Below, piece by piece: positions 9,642 through 18,654 of a stretch of 64,000 nucleotides of DNA. The position numbers were made by a program, and so were the translations under genes. The first letter of the stretch is position 1; each line of letters starts with the position of its first letter. The notes under the pieces were generated by a model. The model made no database searches, had not been told where the DNA came from, and was given only the letters and a program-made list of their open reading frames with translations. The stretch covers positions 1-64,000 of the forward strand of contig NZ_LYVF01000040.1 of NCBI RefSeq assembly GCF_001655685.1. The letters are read 5' to 3'. Origin of the DNA: Desulfotomaculum copahuensis (lineage in GTDB: Bacteria > Bacillota > Desulfotomaculia > Desulfotomaculales > Desulfovirgulaceae).

Positions 9642-11111
9642 ATGACCGCCAACCAGAGCGAAAAACCGGTGGAGATCCTCGAGATCATCAGCAAGGTCAT
9701 CAATGCGGTGGATATCGGCATTCATATTGTGGATACCCGGGGGATCAGCATTTTCTATAATCAAAAGGCTGCCGGGCTGGACGGCCTGCATCCGGAGGAA
9801 GTGATCGGCCGGCATGTTTTGGCTGTCTTTCCCTCCCTGACGGCTGAAAGCAGCACCATTTTGGAAGTATTGCGCACCGGCCGGCCGGTATACAACCGCC
9901 GGCAGGTATTTTACAACTTCCGGGGCAAGAAAATTGTCACCTTGAATTCCACCATTCCGGTGCTTGTGGACGGAAAGCCGGCCGGGGCGGCCGAGATCTC
10001 CTACGACGTCACCCAGGTGCAGGAGATGGCCGACAAACTGCTGGATCTGCAGGTGGAGCTTTACCGCCAGGGACGGGCGGCGGAAAAAGCGGTTGAACCC
10101 GGCGCCGCCAAATATGATTTCGAGCAAATTATCGGTGAAAGCGGTGCCGTCAGACAGCTGAAACAATTTGGCCTGCGCGCGGCCAGGAGCGGTGCGCCCG
10201 TTTTTATTTACGGCGAGACGGGTACCGGCAAGGAACTGCTGGTGCATGCCATACATAACGCCGGCCCGCGCCGCCACGGACCGTTTATCACTCAGAACTG
10301 CGCCGCCCTGCCGGCCACCCTGCTGGAGGGCATTCTTTTCGGTACGGTCAAGGGGAGTTTCACCGGGGCGGAAAACCGTCCCGGCCTGTTCGAACTGGCC
10401 AGCGGGGGCACCTTGTTCCTGGATGAAATCAATTCGGCCGACCTGGAGCTGCAGGCCAAACTGCTGCGCGCCCTGGAGGACGGTTATGTGCGCCGGGTGG
10501 GGGACGGCAAAAACCGCCCGGTGGATGTACGCATCATTGTAGCCAGCAACATATTGCCGGCCCGGGCGCTGGCCGCCGGACAGATCCGGCCGGACTTGTT
10601 CTACCGCCTGAATGTGATTTCCCTGACAGTCCCCCCCCTGCGGGAGCGGCGGGAGGATATTCCCCTTTTGGCCCGTTATTTTATCAAGCAGTTCAGTGAC
10701 AAGCTGAATATACCGGCGGCCGGCATTGCCCCGGAAGCTATGGCCCGCCTGGAGTGCTACGACTGGCCGGGCAATGTGCGGCAGCTCAAACATCTGATCG
10801 AGGGCATACTCAATTTACTGGAGACCGGCGAGATCCGGCCGGAACACCTGCCGCCGGAAATAACCTGCGGCCGGGTTGTCCCGCCCGGCGGAGTCCCCGG
10901 TTCCGGCACGGCGGGCGGGTTTCTCCGGCCGGAAGCGACCGGCGGTGAGGAAAGCGTTCTTTCCATGCCCGAAGCGGTGGCAAGGCTGGAGAAGCGCTTA
11001 ATCGTGGCGGCGATGGCCGGAGCGAGCGGCAATGTGGCCGGAGCGGCGCGCCAACTGGGAATTCCCCGGCAGACACTGCAGTACAAACTGAAAAGCTACG
11101 GTCTGAAGTGA
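9642..11111 (+). CDS. Sigma-54-dependent transcriptional activator (PAS-AAA-Fis)
   Basis: A 489-residue bacterial enhancer-binding protein. A PAS-like sensor occupies about residues 12-125 (DIGIHIVDTRGISIFYNQKA). The AAA+ domain covers about 160-395, with Walker A GETGTGKE at 191-198, the sigma-54 contact loop GSFTGA at 238-243 (usually GAFTGA), and Walker B LFLDEIN around 258-263. A Fis-type helix-turn-helix ends the protein (VAGAARQLGIPRQTLQYKLK). The architecture is that of RocR-like activators. It sits immediately upstream of lysine 2,3-aminomutase, which has a clear -24/-12 promoter, so that gene is the likely target. The Ser in the GAFTGA loop is mild and found in some functional members. 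Confidence 0.93.
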   Translation: MTANQSEKPVEILEIISKVINAVDIGIHIVDTRGISIFYNQKAAGLDGLHPEEVIGRHVLAVFPSLTAESSTILEVLRTGRPVYNRRQVFYNFRGKKIVTLNSTIPVLVDGKPAGAAEISYDVTQVQEMADKLLDLQVELYRQGRAAEKAVEPGAAKYDFEQIIGESGAVRQLKQFGLRAARSGAPVFIYGETGTGKELLVHAIHNAGPRRHGPFITQNCAALPATLLEGILFGTVKGSFTGAENRPGLFELASGGTLFLDEINSADLELQAKLLRALEDGYVRRVGDGKNRPVDVRIIVASNILPARALAAGQIRPDLFYRLNVISLTVPPLRERREDIPLLARYFIKQFSDKLNIPAAGIAPEAMARLECYDWPGNVRQLKHLIEGILNLLETGEIRPEHLPPEITCGRVVPPGGVPGSGTAGGFLRPEATGGEESVLSMPEAVARLEKRLIVAAMAGASGNVAGAARQLGIPRQTLQYKLKSYGLK

Positions 11112-11236
11112 ACATCGCCGCGCCGGGCCTGGTTTTCCGGTTCGGGAGGAAACGCCAAAAACCGGCGCCGCCTTATTTTCAGCGCCCAAAAACGGGCACC
11201 TGCCCGGTCAAACCCGGTTCCGGCCGGGTTTATTAA

Positions 11237-11252
11237 TGGCATGATCCTTGCG
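11237..11252 (+). promoter_or_regulatory. Sigma-54 (-24/-12) promoter of kamA
   Basis: TGGCATGATCCTTGCG matches the consensus TGGCAC-N5-TTGCW, with GG (11238-11239) and GC (11250-11251) at the invariant spacing. It is 57 bp before the kamA start and directly follows the gene for a sigma-54 activator. An enhancer is probably in 11112-11236, where CCGGTT/AACCGG half-sites recur, but I cannot assign it. Confidence 0.85.
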
Positions 11253-11308
11253 ACTCTTTGCAGGTTAAAGATGCCAGCATCACGGTTTGCTGCGAGGAGG
11301 CGTCATTC

Positions 11309-12577
11309 ATGCGTGATTATAAAGAAATTCCCCGTTGGGCCGGTGTCGGCGAAACAGAGTGGCAGGACTGGCACTGGCAGATCAGCCACCGTCTGACCAC
11401 AGTGGAAGAATTGAAAGAAGTAATTAATCTAACGCCGGAAGAACAGGAAGGAATCGGCCGGTGCCTGCAGAGCCTGCGCATGGCCGTCACACCCTATTAT
11501 GCTACGTTGATGGACCCGGATGATCCAGCCTGTCCGGTGCGCCGTCAGGCCGTGCCCACCACTTTGGAATTGCACCGGGCGGCAAGCGATCTGGCCGATC
11601 CATTGAGCGAGGACACGGATGCGCCGGTAAAGGGACTGACCCACCGTTATCCCGACCGGGTGCTCTTTTTGATCACCGATCAATGCGCCATGTACTGCCG
11701 CCATTGCACCCGCCGGCGCCTGGCCGGGCAGACGGACCAGCCCATGCCTCTGGAGCAGGTTGAGCAGGGTCTGGAGTACATCCGGCGTACGCCGGCGGTG
11801 CGGGATGTGCTCCTTTCCGGCGGCGACCCGCTGACCATGTCCGAAATGCGCCTGGAGTACATTTTGAAAAGCCTGCGGGAAATTCCGCACGTGGAAATCA
11901 TCCGCATCGGCACCCGCACGCCGGTGGTGCTGCCCCAGCGCATCACCCCGGAACTGTGCGCCATGTTGAAAAAATACCACCCCCTGTGGATCAATACGCA
12001 CTTCAATCATCCCGGGGAAATCACCCCGTTGTCCCGGCGCGCCTGCGCCATGCTGGCCGACGCGGGCATTCCCCTGGGCAACCAGTCGGTGCTGCTCAAA
12101 GGGGTGAACGACTGTCCGCAGATCATGAAAAAGCTGGTGCGGCAACTGGTGGCCATGCGTGTGCGGCCCTATTACATCTACCAGTGCGATTTGTCCCGGG
12201 GCATTGAACATTTCCGTACCTCCGTGGGTAAGGGACTGGAAATCATGGAGCACCTGCGCGGGCACACCTCCGGTTTCGCCGTGCCCACCTATGTCATCGA
12301 CGCTCCCGGCGGCGGCGGCAAGATTCCAGTCATGCCCCAGTATCTGATTTCCATGTCCGACCGGCAGGTGGTCCTGCGCAACTACGAAGGGGTGATCTGC
12401 ACCTATACCGAGCCGGAGGATAAAATCAGCCACTGTCATCAATGCGGTCTCTGCCGGGAAACTGGAACGGAGCCGGCGGGAGTGGCCGGGCTTTTTCAGA
12501 CGCCGGGCGCCAGCCTGGAACCCCGGGACCTGCCCCGGGCGCGGCGCCGGTTGAACGGCTGCCGCAGCACGGGTTGA
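11309..12577 (+). CDS. kamA: Lysine 2,3-aminomutase (radical SAM, KamA)
   Basis: A 422-residue radical-SAM/PLP enzyme that interconverts L-lysine and L-beta-lysine, for lysine fermentation or osmolyte synthesis. The cluster motif is C126-x3-C130-x2-C133 ([15 protein letters not shown]). Both acidic residues that hold the substrate amino group in lysine enzymes are present, in CDLSRG and [10 protein letters not shown]; glutamate 2,3-aminomutases carry other residues there. A C-terminal HCHQCGLC and the Cys of GVNDCPQ can form the structural zinc site. ATG 11309 follows GAGGAGG at good spacing. The sigma-54 promoter and adjacent activator suggest induction by substrate. No further lysine-pathway genes are next to it. 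Confidence 0.93.
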   Translation: MRDYKEIPRWAGVGETEWQDWHWQISHRLTTVEELKEVINLTPEEQEGIGRCLQSLRMAVTPYYATLMDPDDPACPVRRQAVPTTLELHRAASDLADPLSEDTDAPVKGLTHRYPDRVLFLITDQCAMYCRHCTRRRLAGQTDQPMPLEQVEQGLEYIRRTPAVRDVLLSGGDPLTMSEMRLEYILKSLREIPHVEIIRIGTRTPVVLPQRITPELCAMLKKYHPLWINTHFNHPGEITPLSRRACAMLADAGIPLGNQSVLLKGVNDCPQIMKKLVRQLVAMRVRPYYIYQCDLSRGIEHFRTSVGKGLEIMEHLRGHTSGFAVPTYVIDAPGGGGKIPVMPQYLISMSDRQVVLRNYEGVICTYTEPEDKISHCHQCGLCRETGTEPAGVAGLFQTPGASLEPRDLPRARRRLNGCRSTG

Positions 12578-12653
12578 GCAGATCCAATTACCGCTTCCGG
12601 CGGTGCATTCCGGTGCCGGCCTTGATTGACCCAGAGTTGTATCGTAAGCGACG

Positions 12654-12698
12654 ACGCTTTTTAACGGAAATGTTTCCGCTAAAAGGCGTTTATTTTTT
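12654..12698 (+). terminator. Terminator after kamA
   Basis: A long hairpin (ACGCTTTTTAACGGAAA, loop TG, TTTCCGCTAAAAGGCGT) is followed by TTTATTTTTT. Confidence 0.85.
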
Positions 12699-12848
12699 GC
12701 CGGGATGGGGGCGGAACCATTCAAACCGCCTGATTGTGCCGGCAGGGCAAAGAAAAATTATTGTCATCCGCAGGAAAAATATAATTGATGTCGAAGTAAT
12801 ACATTCAAGAATCTTTCAAAGATTCTGCAACTGAATATTTTTACCATC

Positions 12849-12900
12849 TATAATCACATGGGTTAGTCGGGGACCCCCTGTAGGGCGGGTCTTTTTATTT
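12849..12900 (+). promoter_or_regulatory. Short leader motif with terminator hairpin, copy 1
   Basis: A TATAAT box at 12849-12854 is followed at the expected start point by GGGTTAGTCGGGG and then a GC hairpin (GACCC...GGGTC) with TTTTTATTTT. Copies 2 and 3 (18882, 20609) share GGTTAGT[C/A]GGGG and the hairpin plus U-tract but not the surrounding sequence. The element is about 150 bp before the ABC-importer binding protein, so it may attenuate that gene. No known riboswitch class is recognised. Confidence 0.6.
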
Positions 12901-13051
12901 TAATTCGGCTGTAAATTATTGGAATACTTTCCTTGGTCAGTGACGGGCGGGGAGGTGGGATATTAATCCAAAACGGCGTACGGGCTCGAAAATGTTTCTT
13001 CATGGTTCCAAGCACCGGACACGAAGCATACATTGTGAAGGAGGTAAAGGA

Positions 13052-14122
13052 GTGAAAAAGAAGACAATCGCCATGACGGTGGCAGCGTTGCTGATCCTGG
13101 TGCTGGCTCTGGCCGGGTGTGGACAGGGAAAGGGTAATCAGTCCGGTCAAGCGGGTGGACAGGCCGCCGGCCAGCTGCAAACGGTGAATGTGGCCTTTGA
13201 CGACTCGGTGGGTGAAGCGGGTGTCATTCTGGGCGATCAGCTGGGCTTTTTCAAACAACAGGGAATTAAAATCAACTTCGTACATTTCAATTCCGGAGCC
13301 GACGAATTGACCTCCCTGGCTTCCGGCCAGGTGGACGTTTCCCGGGGCATCATTGCGGCCAACCTGTTCAACGCGTCGGCCAAAGGCATCGGCATCAAGC
13401 TGGTGGCCGACGGCGGCACCAACATTCCCGGCCGGGGCTACTTCGAACTGGCGCTGAAAAAGGAGCTGGCGCCGAAAATCAAAGACTACAAGGATCTGAA
13501 AGGGCTGCGCATCGCCATTGCCTCCAAGGGTTCAATCAATCAGCTGCTGCTGGATATGGCGCTGGCCAAAGGCGGTTTGACGGACAAGGATGTCCAGTTG
13601 GTGGTGGTGGACTCCTTCCCCGACATGCTCACCGCGGTGGCAAACAACTCCGCCGACGGATGCATGCAGATCGACCCACTGATCACCAAGGGCGTGCAAC
13701 AGGGCATTTTAAGCTGGTGGAAAGACGCTTCCGACTATGCCGCCGGGGAGGAAATCTCGGTGGTCATGTACAGCCCGCAATTTGCGGCCAAAAAGGATCT
13801 GGCCGACCGCTTCATGGTGGCCTACCTGCAGGGCGTGCGGGCGTACGACGATGCCCTGGTCTACGGCAGCAAGGACCGGGATAAGATTGTGAACATCCTG
13901 TGCCAGAAAACCTTCCTGCATGATCCGAAAGTGATGGTAACCATGCACCCGCCGGGACTGGATCCGGACGGCGTGATTCCGAAAGCGGGCGTGGTCCACG
14001 ATCAGAACTGGTACATGCAGCAGGGCCTGGTGAAAAAGGCGGCCGATGTCGATCAACTGGTGGATCCCTCTTTTGCCAATTATGCGGTGCAAAAGCTGGG
14101 TAAATACAAGAAGCCCGCGTAA
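13052..14122 (+). CDS. ABC importer substrate-binding lipoprotein (NitT/TauT, NMT1-like)
   Basis: A 356-residue exported lipoprotein: positive N-terminus (KKKTIAMT), hydrophobic core, lipobox LALAGC and a Gly/Gln-rich linker. The rest is an SsuA/NMT1-type periplasmic-binding fold (VAFDDSVGEAGVILGDQLGF, FNSGADELTSLASGQVDVS). The GTG at 13052 follows GGAGGTAAAGG; the frame stays open upstream but has no better start. It is followed by its permease and ATPase genes. Family substrates include sulfonates, nitrate, thiamine precursors and aromatic acids; nothing here fixes the substrate. Confidence 0.9.
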   Translation: MKKKTIAMTVAALLILVLALAGCGQGKGNQSGQAGGQAAGQLQTVNVAFDDSVGEAGVILGDQLGFFKQQGIKINFVHFNSGADELTSLASGQVDVSRGIIAANLFNASAKGIGIKLVADGGTNIPGRGYFELALKKELAPKIKDYKDLKGLRIAIASKGSINQLLLDMALAKGGLTDKDVQLVVVDSFPDMLTAVANNSADGCMQIDPLITKGVQQGILSWWKDASDYAAGEEISVVMYSPQFAAKKDLADRFMVAYLQGVRAYDDALVYGSKDRDKIVNILCQKTFLHDPKVMVTMHPPGLDPDGVIPKAGVVHDQNWYMQQGLVKKAADVDQLVDPSFANYAVQKLGKYKKPA

Positions 14123-14153
14123 GACGTCAATACCGCTATTTTGATTGATCACC

Positions 14154-14286
14154 GGATATGCCCGGCCGGGCATATCCACGGGCAGTCAACCGGCCGGCGG
14201 GGGCCGCACCCGGCTTCGGCCGGTTGACAGACCGGACGTTTCAGCTCCGGATGCGCATAACCTCCCCGGGGACAAGCCCGGAGGTT
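14154..14286 (+). repeat. Three successive strong hairpins between binding protein and permease
   Basis: A perfect 24-bp palindrome (14154-14177, GGATATGCCCGG and its complement), then an 11-bp stem GTCAACCGGCC / GGCCGGTTGAC (14185-14228), then AACCTCC...GGAGGTT (14259-14286). None has a U-tract. They probably protect the 3' end of the binding-protein message or lower permease expression. Confidence 0.7.
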
Positions 14287-14377
14287 TACTTCACGAAGGT
14301 TTGTCGTATCAACAAAACCGCATGGGAAAGGAGGAGGGTGAATCCGGTTTTCATACCGGCTTGACCCGGCAAACGGC

Positions 14378-15205
14378 ATGAATAATGAAAGCGAAATGCT
14401 GCCGTCCGTCCAGGTTGCAGACAACCCGGAAAAAAAATCCTGGACCGAAATGGAGGATTCGGTGCGCCAGAGGTTTTTATCCTTTATCTCACCGGTAATC
14501 TTCCTGGTCATCTGGGAAGTGCTCTCCCGCACCAACGTCCTGGATATGCGCTTTTTCCCGCCGCCGAGCGCCATCCTGGTCACCATGTACCACATGATCA
14601 TCAGCGGTGAATTATGGGCCGATTTAAGCGTCAGCCTGTACCGCATCCTGGGCGGGTTCGTGCTGGGTACCATTCCGGGGCTGATCATCGGTTTGAGCAT
14701 GGGTTTATTCAAGCCGGTACGGCTGCTTTTGGAACCGCTGGTGGCGGCCACCTATCCAATCCCCAAACTGGCCCTGATGCCGCTGTTCATGCTCATCCTG
14801 GGCCTGGGGGACATGCAGAAGATTGTCACCATCGCCACCGGCACCTTTTTCCTGGTGCTGATCAATACAGTGGCCGGCGTGATCAACCTGGATAAAATTT
14901 ACCTGGATGTGGCCAGAAACTTCGGAGCCAGCCGCAAGGACTACTACCTGACGGTGGCCCTGCCCGGCGCATTGCCTTTGATTTTCACCGGCTTGAACCT
15001 GGGTATGGGTATGGCCCTGCTGCTGATTGTGGCCGCCGAAATGAACGGCGCCAACCAGGGCATCGGCTACCTGATCTGGGAGTCCTATGACATCTTCGAT
15101 CTGAACAAAATGTTTGTCGCCTTTATCATGATCTCCCTGCTGGGCTATATATTCAATGTCATCTTGAATGAAATTGAAAGGTGGATTGTGCCATGGAAGC
15201 AGTAG
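14378..15205 (+). CDS. ABC importer permease (SsuC/TauC type)
   Basis: A 275-residue inner-membrane permease with about six helices. After a 30-residue soluble N-terminus come VIFLVIWEVLSRTNVLD, the family block LGGFVLGTIPGLIIGLSMGL, and the ATPase-contacting EAA-like loop (DVARNFGASRKDYYLTVALP). It pairs with the upstream binding protein and overlaps the ATPase gene by 13 bp, indicating translational coupling. The ATG is the first usable start, following the spacer with three hairpins. Confidence 0.92.
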   Translation: MNNESEMLPSVQVADNPEKKSWTEMEDSVRQRFLSFISPVIFLVIWEVLSRTNVLDMRFFPPPSAILVTMYHMIISGELWADLSVSLYRILGGFVLGTIPGLIIGLSMGLFKPVRLLLEPLVAATYPIPKLALMPLFMLILGLGDMQKIVTIATGTFFLVLINTVAGVINLDKIYLDVARNFGASRKDYYLTVALPGALPLIFTGLNLGMGMALLLIVAAEMNGANQGIGYLIWESYDIFDLNKMFVAFIMISLLGYIFNVILNEIERWIVPWKQ

Positions 15206-16041
15206 CGGCGGGCGAAAAGAACATGCTGCGCGTGGTGGAGGCTTCCCGGGCGCCGGCCAAAGTGATCATTGAAGGGCTGGGCAAACGCTTTAAAACCAGA
15301 AAACGTTGGGTGGTGGCCATTGAAGAGGTGACCATGACCATCCGGGAAGGGGAGTTCCTGTGCATCGTCGGCCCCAGCGGCTGCGGCAAAACGACCCTGC
15401 TGCGCATTCTGGCCGGCCTGGAAACAGCCACCTCGGGCAAACTGGAAGTGGCGCACCGGGACTCCGCGAAGCCGCTCAACTCCATGGTTTTCCAGGAGCA
15501 GTCCATTTTCCCCTGGATGACCGTGCGCAACAACATCGCCTACGGGTTGAAAATGCGGCGCGTCGACTCGCGCATCCGTGACGAGGTGGTGGAGCGCTAT
15601 CTGAAACTGGTCGGCCTGTCGAAATTTGCCGACGCCTATCCCCACCAGTTGTCCGGCGGGATGAAGCAGCGGGTCAGTGTGGCCCGGGCCTTTGCCAACG
15701 ACCCGGAGATACTGTGCATGGACGAGCCCTTTGCCGCTTTGGACGAACAGAATAAAATCCTGCTCCAGGAAGAATTGCTAAAAATTTGGGAGAGCAACCG
15801 TAAAACAGTGGTCTTTATCACCCACAGCATTGACGAAGCACTGGTGCTGGGCGACCGGATTATGCTCATGACGGCGCACCCGGGGCGGGTGAAGGCGGTA
15901 TTCAACGTGGATCTGCCCCGGCCGCGGAATATCGCCACCCTGCGCACCAACCCGGGTTTTCACAAGCAGTTCTCCGAAATCTGGTCCTCCCTGCGCGAAG
16001 AGGTGAACAAGGCCAAGGCGGACGAGGGTATCTGCACCTGA
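15193..16041 (+). CDS. ABC importer ATPase (SsuB/TauB type)
   Basis: A 282-residue nucleotide-binding subunit with Walker A GPSGCGKTT, Q-loop VFQEQSIFPW, signature LSGGMKQR, Walker B ILCMDEPFAALDE and switch His in VFITHSIDEA. The pattern is that of NitT/TauT ATPases. I chose ATG 15193, behind AAAGGTGG; a GTG at 15181 is also in frame. It completes the import system with the two preceding genes. Confidence 0.94.
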   Translation: MEAVAAGEKNMLRVVEASRAPAKVIIEGLGKRFKTRKRWVVAIEEVTMTIREGEFLCIVGPSGCGKTTLLRILAGLETATSGKLEVAHRDSAKPLNSMVFQEQSIFPWMTVRNNIAYGLKMRRVDSRIRDEVVERYLKLVGLSKFADAYPHQLSGGMKQRVSVARAFANDPEILCMDEPFAALDEQNKILLQEELLKIWESNRKTVVFITHSIDEALVLGDRIMLMTAHPGRVKAVFNVDLPRPRNIATLRTNPGFHKQFSEIWSSLREEVNKAKADEGICT

Positions 16042-16110
16042 CGAAGGTGAAATAAACAGCTGCCGCCACCGGGGTTTGCGGTCCTGTCCGGTGGATTGTT
16101 CCACCCGCGG

Positions 16111-16164
16111 GCAGTAAAAATTTCCGGCCGCCGGCGAAAGGAAATTCAACCGCCGGTGTGGAAC
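16111..16164 (+). repeat. Intergenic hairpin element, copy A
   Basis: GCAGTAAAAATTTCC..., a stem TTTCC/GGAAA enclosing CCGGCGAAA, ends in CCGGTGTGGAAC. Copy B at 20489-20550 has the same blocks in the same order. It follows the ABC ATPase gene by 70 bp. A further stem (GGTGGATTGTTCCACC) lies just upstream at about 16091-16106. Confidence 0.55.
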
Positions 16165-16199
16165 TTTTTGATCAGCGGCTCAAGTAGGGGGGACGGCGG

Positions 16200-16808
16200 A
16201 TGGATCTGATCCAGGCGGTAGTGGTCAGCGAAATAAAGGATTCCATGGACCTTTTGCAGCGGCGGGTGGGGGGCATTTTAAAAGGCATTGCCGTGACCGG
16301 CGTCTGCCACTTTGAACAGGTGGACCGGGTAACCGCCCCCTTATTGATTTGCTACGCCTTTGGCGAACATTATTATGAACTGAAAGAAAAATTTCAGACC
16401 CGGGGACGGCGGGTGATTGGCGCCGAGTTGACCCTGCTGCCGGCCGGGGTGCGTAACCTGCGTCTGGTGCCGGCCAGCGTCACCCTCGGGGTGGTTGCCC
16501 AGCACCGCCGGTGCGCCAACTATTTTTTAAGTGATATTGTGCGTTCCGGGGTGATGGAACACCGCTTCATCATCGGCACCTTCGACGAGATGAAGGACAT
16601 GCCGGTGGACAAGTTTGTGGTGCCGGAAGAGATGATCGCGGCCGTTGACCGCAAGGGCGTCAGTGGGGAAATCATCACCGTGCCGCGTACGGTGAGTGCC
16701 TTTTCGGCGGCGGAAATCATCAATACGGCCCTGGAAGTGGCCATGGTCAAATACCGGCGGAAGCTGGCGGCAACCCCCCCCGGAGGCATAACCACGGCAG
16801 GTGCTTAA
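16200..16808 (+). CDS. Protein of unknown function next to the ABC importer
   Basis: A soluble 202-residue protein I do not recognise. It has no signal peptide, membrane helix or obvious DNA-binding motif. The first half is rich in alternating hydrophobic stretches (TAPLLICYAFGEHYYELKEK), and the middle contains SVTLGVVAQHRRCANYFLSD. The mixed alpha/beta look could be a ligand-binding or sensor domain, but that is a guess. ATG 16200 follows a G-rich run (GTAGGGGGGACGG). It is in the same direction as the ABC genes, 158 bp downstream and after repeat element A, so it may be co-transcribed and serve the same compound. Confidence 0.6.
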   Translation: MDLIQAVVVSEIKDSMDLLQRRVGGILKGIAVTGVCHFEQVDRVTAPLLICYAFGEHYYELKEKFQTRGRRVIGAELTLLPAGVRNLRLVPASVTLGVVAQHRRCANYFLSDIVRSGVMEHRFIIGTFDEMKDMPVDKFVVPEEMIAAVDRKGVSGEIITVPRTVSAFSAAEIINTALEVAMVKYRRKLAATPPGGITTAGA

Positions 16809-17000
16809 GGATTTTAATTCCGGCAGACAATATGCCGGAATTTTTATTTTTAAAAAAAATATTTTCTTATTTGAAGAAGGAATTCAAAAAAGAATGACGA
16901 ATAATATAGTTACTCATCAATGGTGAGTAGCCAGGCCTATCGGATTCCACTGTCCGGAAGAGACCACGATTGCTCACCTGGAGGGAACCGCAGTACTCTA

Positions 17001-17789
17001 CTATGCGCCGGCGTCAATTTGGGATTCGCCTTTTCCAGCTATGACCCGGTCCAAAGCCTGGGCGACTATTCCGGCCGCGTCGTAAATTTTTTGGCTGCAA
17101 ACCTGGCTGATGAATGTACGAGGATATTTATAGAAGATGTTTGGTTGGGCAATGGTGAATAAGATGGATAGATTGCCCACCCGCGGCAAGGTCTTACCAA
17201 AGGCAGCGCCGGGGTGGATTCCTTCGGGAATTATACTAATCATGCTATCAAATTTAGCGCTTCTTTCAATGTTGATATCTATAATAATAATATAGTCGTC
17301 AATAGCGCAATTTCCCAAAACATACGGCAATTTAAGCGCATCAACCGGCTCCGCTATTGTTCCATAAATATTTTTATGTCCTTTCCGCTCCAACATTGTT
17401 CCGACTAAAGGTCCAAAATTATCGCCGGGAAGATTTTTTGTACCGATGCAGTAAATTTTTAAATCCCGTTTCACAGGAATAAATCTTTTTACATAATTGC
17501 TTAATTTAATGGGAGCCAGTTTGTCCTGGTAATAGACATGCAATACAGCGTGAAATGAATTTTTATTGTTTTGTGCATACGAATCATAAAAGCAAATTAG
17601 CCAGAATATTCCCGGAAAAATGAGAAGATACCGGTGATGTAAAGTTAAGTTTAATTCCGCAGTAAATATTATTAAAGAAATATAGATAGCAGCAAGCATA
17701 AGCCCTGTAGCGTAATGACCCATATAAAAATGACCCAATCCCGGCACTAGCATGTTTAAAACGACTGATTTTGAATAGCGGGGAATCAT
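17001..17789 (-). CDS. TM2-like membrane domain fused to YyaC-type (DUF1256) domain
   Basis: 262 residues. Residues 1-85 contain two or three hydrophobic helices and a TM2-like start (LNMLVPGLGHFYMGHYATGL). Residues about 110-255 resemble the spore protein YyaC (DUF1256, fold of the GPR/hydrogenase maturation proteases): CIGTKNLPGDNFGPLVGT, NIYGTIAEPVDALKLP, and GIHPGAAFGKTLPRVGNLSI. YyaC is normally a stand-alone soluble protein, so the membrane fusion is odd. The start at 17789 follows GGAGGGTG. Base composition is clearly more AT-rich than the surroundings, as in the divergent neighbour; both may be acquired or under different selection. Confidence 0.75.
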   Translation of the reverse strand: MIPRYSKSVVLNMLVPGLGHFYMGHYATGLMLAAIYISLIIFTAELNLTLHHRYLLIFPGIFWLICFYDSYAQNNKNSFHAVLHVYYQDKLAPIKLSNYVKRFIPVKRDLKIYCIGTKNLPGDNFGPLVGTMLERKGHKNIYGTIAEPVDALKLPYVLGNCAIDDYIIIIDINIERSAKFDSMISIIPEGIHPGAAFGKTLPRVGNLSILFTIAQPNIFYKYPRTFISQVCSQKIYDAAGIVAQALDRVIAGKGESQIDAGA

Positions 17790-17829
17790 CTTGCACCCTC
17801 CTAAAATCAAGTTGATTGGGGGTAAATAA

Positions 17830-18654
17830 ATGAATATCGGAATAATTGGTACGGGAAGCCTGGGCCGGATGTTAATTGAGGGTTTTATAGAACAAAAAAT
17901 TTGTCAACCGGATCAAATTTATATCTCCAACCGGACGATTGAAAAGATGCAAAAAATCAAAAGTATTTATCCCTTGATCAACCTGGCTGATAATAACAAG
18001 TGTGTTTTAGAAAAAGCTGATTGGATATTTATTTGCGTTAAACCCTTAGATTTACCTTTTGTTTTTCAGGAGACCGGGACAAGCTTCCCCGATAATAAGC
18101 TTATTATTTCTACGTTATTGGCTCCCGGTTTAGAATACTTGGACAGTTTAATAAAAGGGAAAGTTTTGAGAATTTACCCCAGTATTACTCAAAGCACCGG
18201 TCATGGCGTTATGCTGGTCGCTTTTGGTAAACGGGTTATAGAGACCGAAAAAAGGGAACTGCTGGATTGCTTTAATCGTTTGGGAAAGGCGTTTGAAATT
18301 TCAGAAAGATATTTTCGTATAGCCGGTGACATTACCAGTTGCGGTCCGGCATTTATGGCTTACATGACAGCATCACTGGCAAATACCGCCATAGAACATG
18401 GTCTGGATAAAAGCCTGGCTCTTGATATGGCTGGAGAAACAATGCTGGGTACCGCCTTGCTTTTAAAAGAAAAGCAGTTGTCTTTTGAGCAAATGATTAA
18501 TCAGGTGGCTACTCCGGGAGGGTGTACTGCTGCGGGTGTCCAAATCCTGGCACGGGACCTGTCTCCAATTATAGCTGATTTATTTCAGGCAACCAGGGAA
18601 AAAGAAAAAGAAATTATTAACAACGTAACTGAATCTATGCAAAACTTGTTTTAA
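17830..18654 (+). CDS. Pyrroline-5-carboxylate reductase-like protein (ComER/ProC family)
   Basis: A 274-residue NAD(P)-binding oxidoreductase. The Rossmann motif is GIIGTGSLGRMLIEGF at the start. The family block ITSCGPAFMAYMTASL and the C-terminal VATPGGCTAAGVQIL (ProC normally has SPGGTT) are present. The divergence from true ProC resembles ComER, a ProC homologue associated with competence and sporulation in Bacillus. Its function here is not established. AT-rich like its divergent neighbour, from which it is separated by 40 bp containing both ribosome sites and presumably overlapping promoters. Confidence 0.8.
   Translation: MNIGIIGTGSLGRMLIEGFIEQKICQPDQIYISNRTIEKMQKIKSIYPLINLADNNKCVLEKADWIFICVKPLDLPFVFQETGTSFPDNKLIISTLLAPGLEYLDSLIKGKVLRIYPSITQSTGHGVMLVAFGKRVIETEKRELLDCFNRLGKAFEISERYFRIAGDITSCGPAFMAYMTASLANTAIEHGLDKSLALDMAGETMLGTALLLKEKQLSFEQMINQVATPGGCTAAGVQILARDLSPIIADLFQATREKEKEIINNVTESMQNLF

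Noticed and set aside
9642-11111. Possible KdpE-like regulator for kdp
   Set aside because: The divergent regulator is a sigma-54 activator, not an OmpR-type response regulator, and the -24/-12 promoter is at kamA. No kdpE or kdpD kinase was found in the window.
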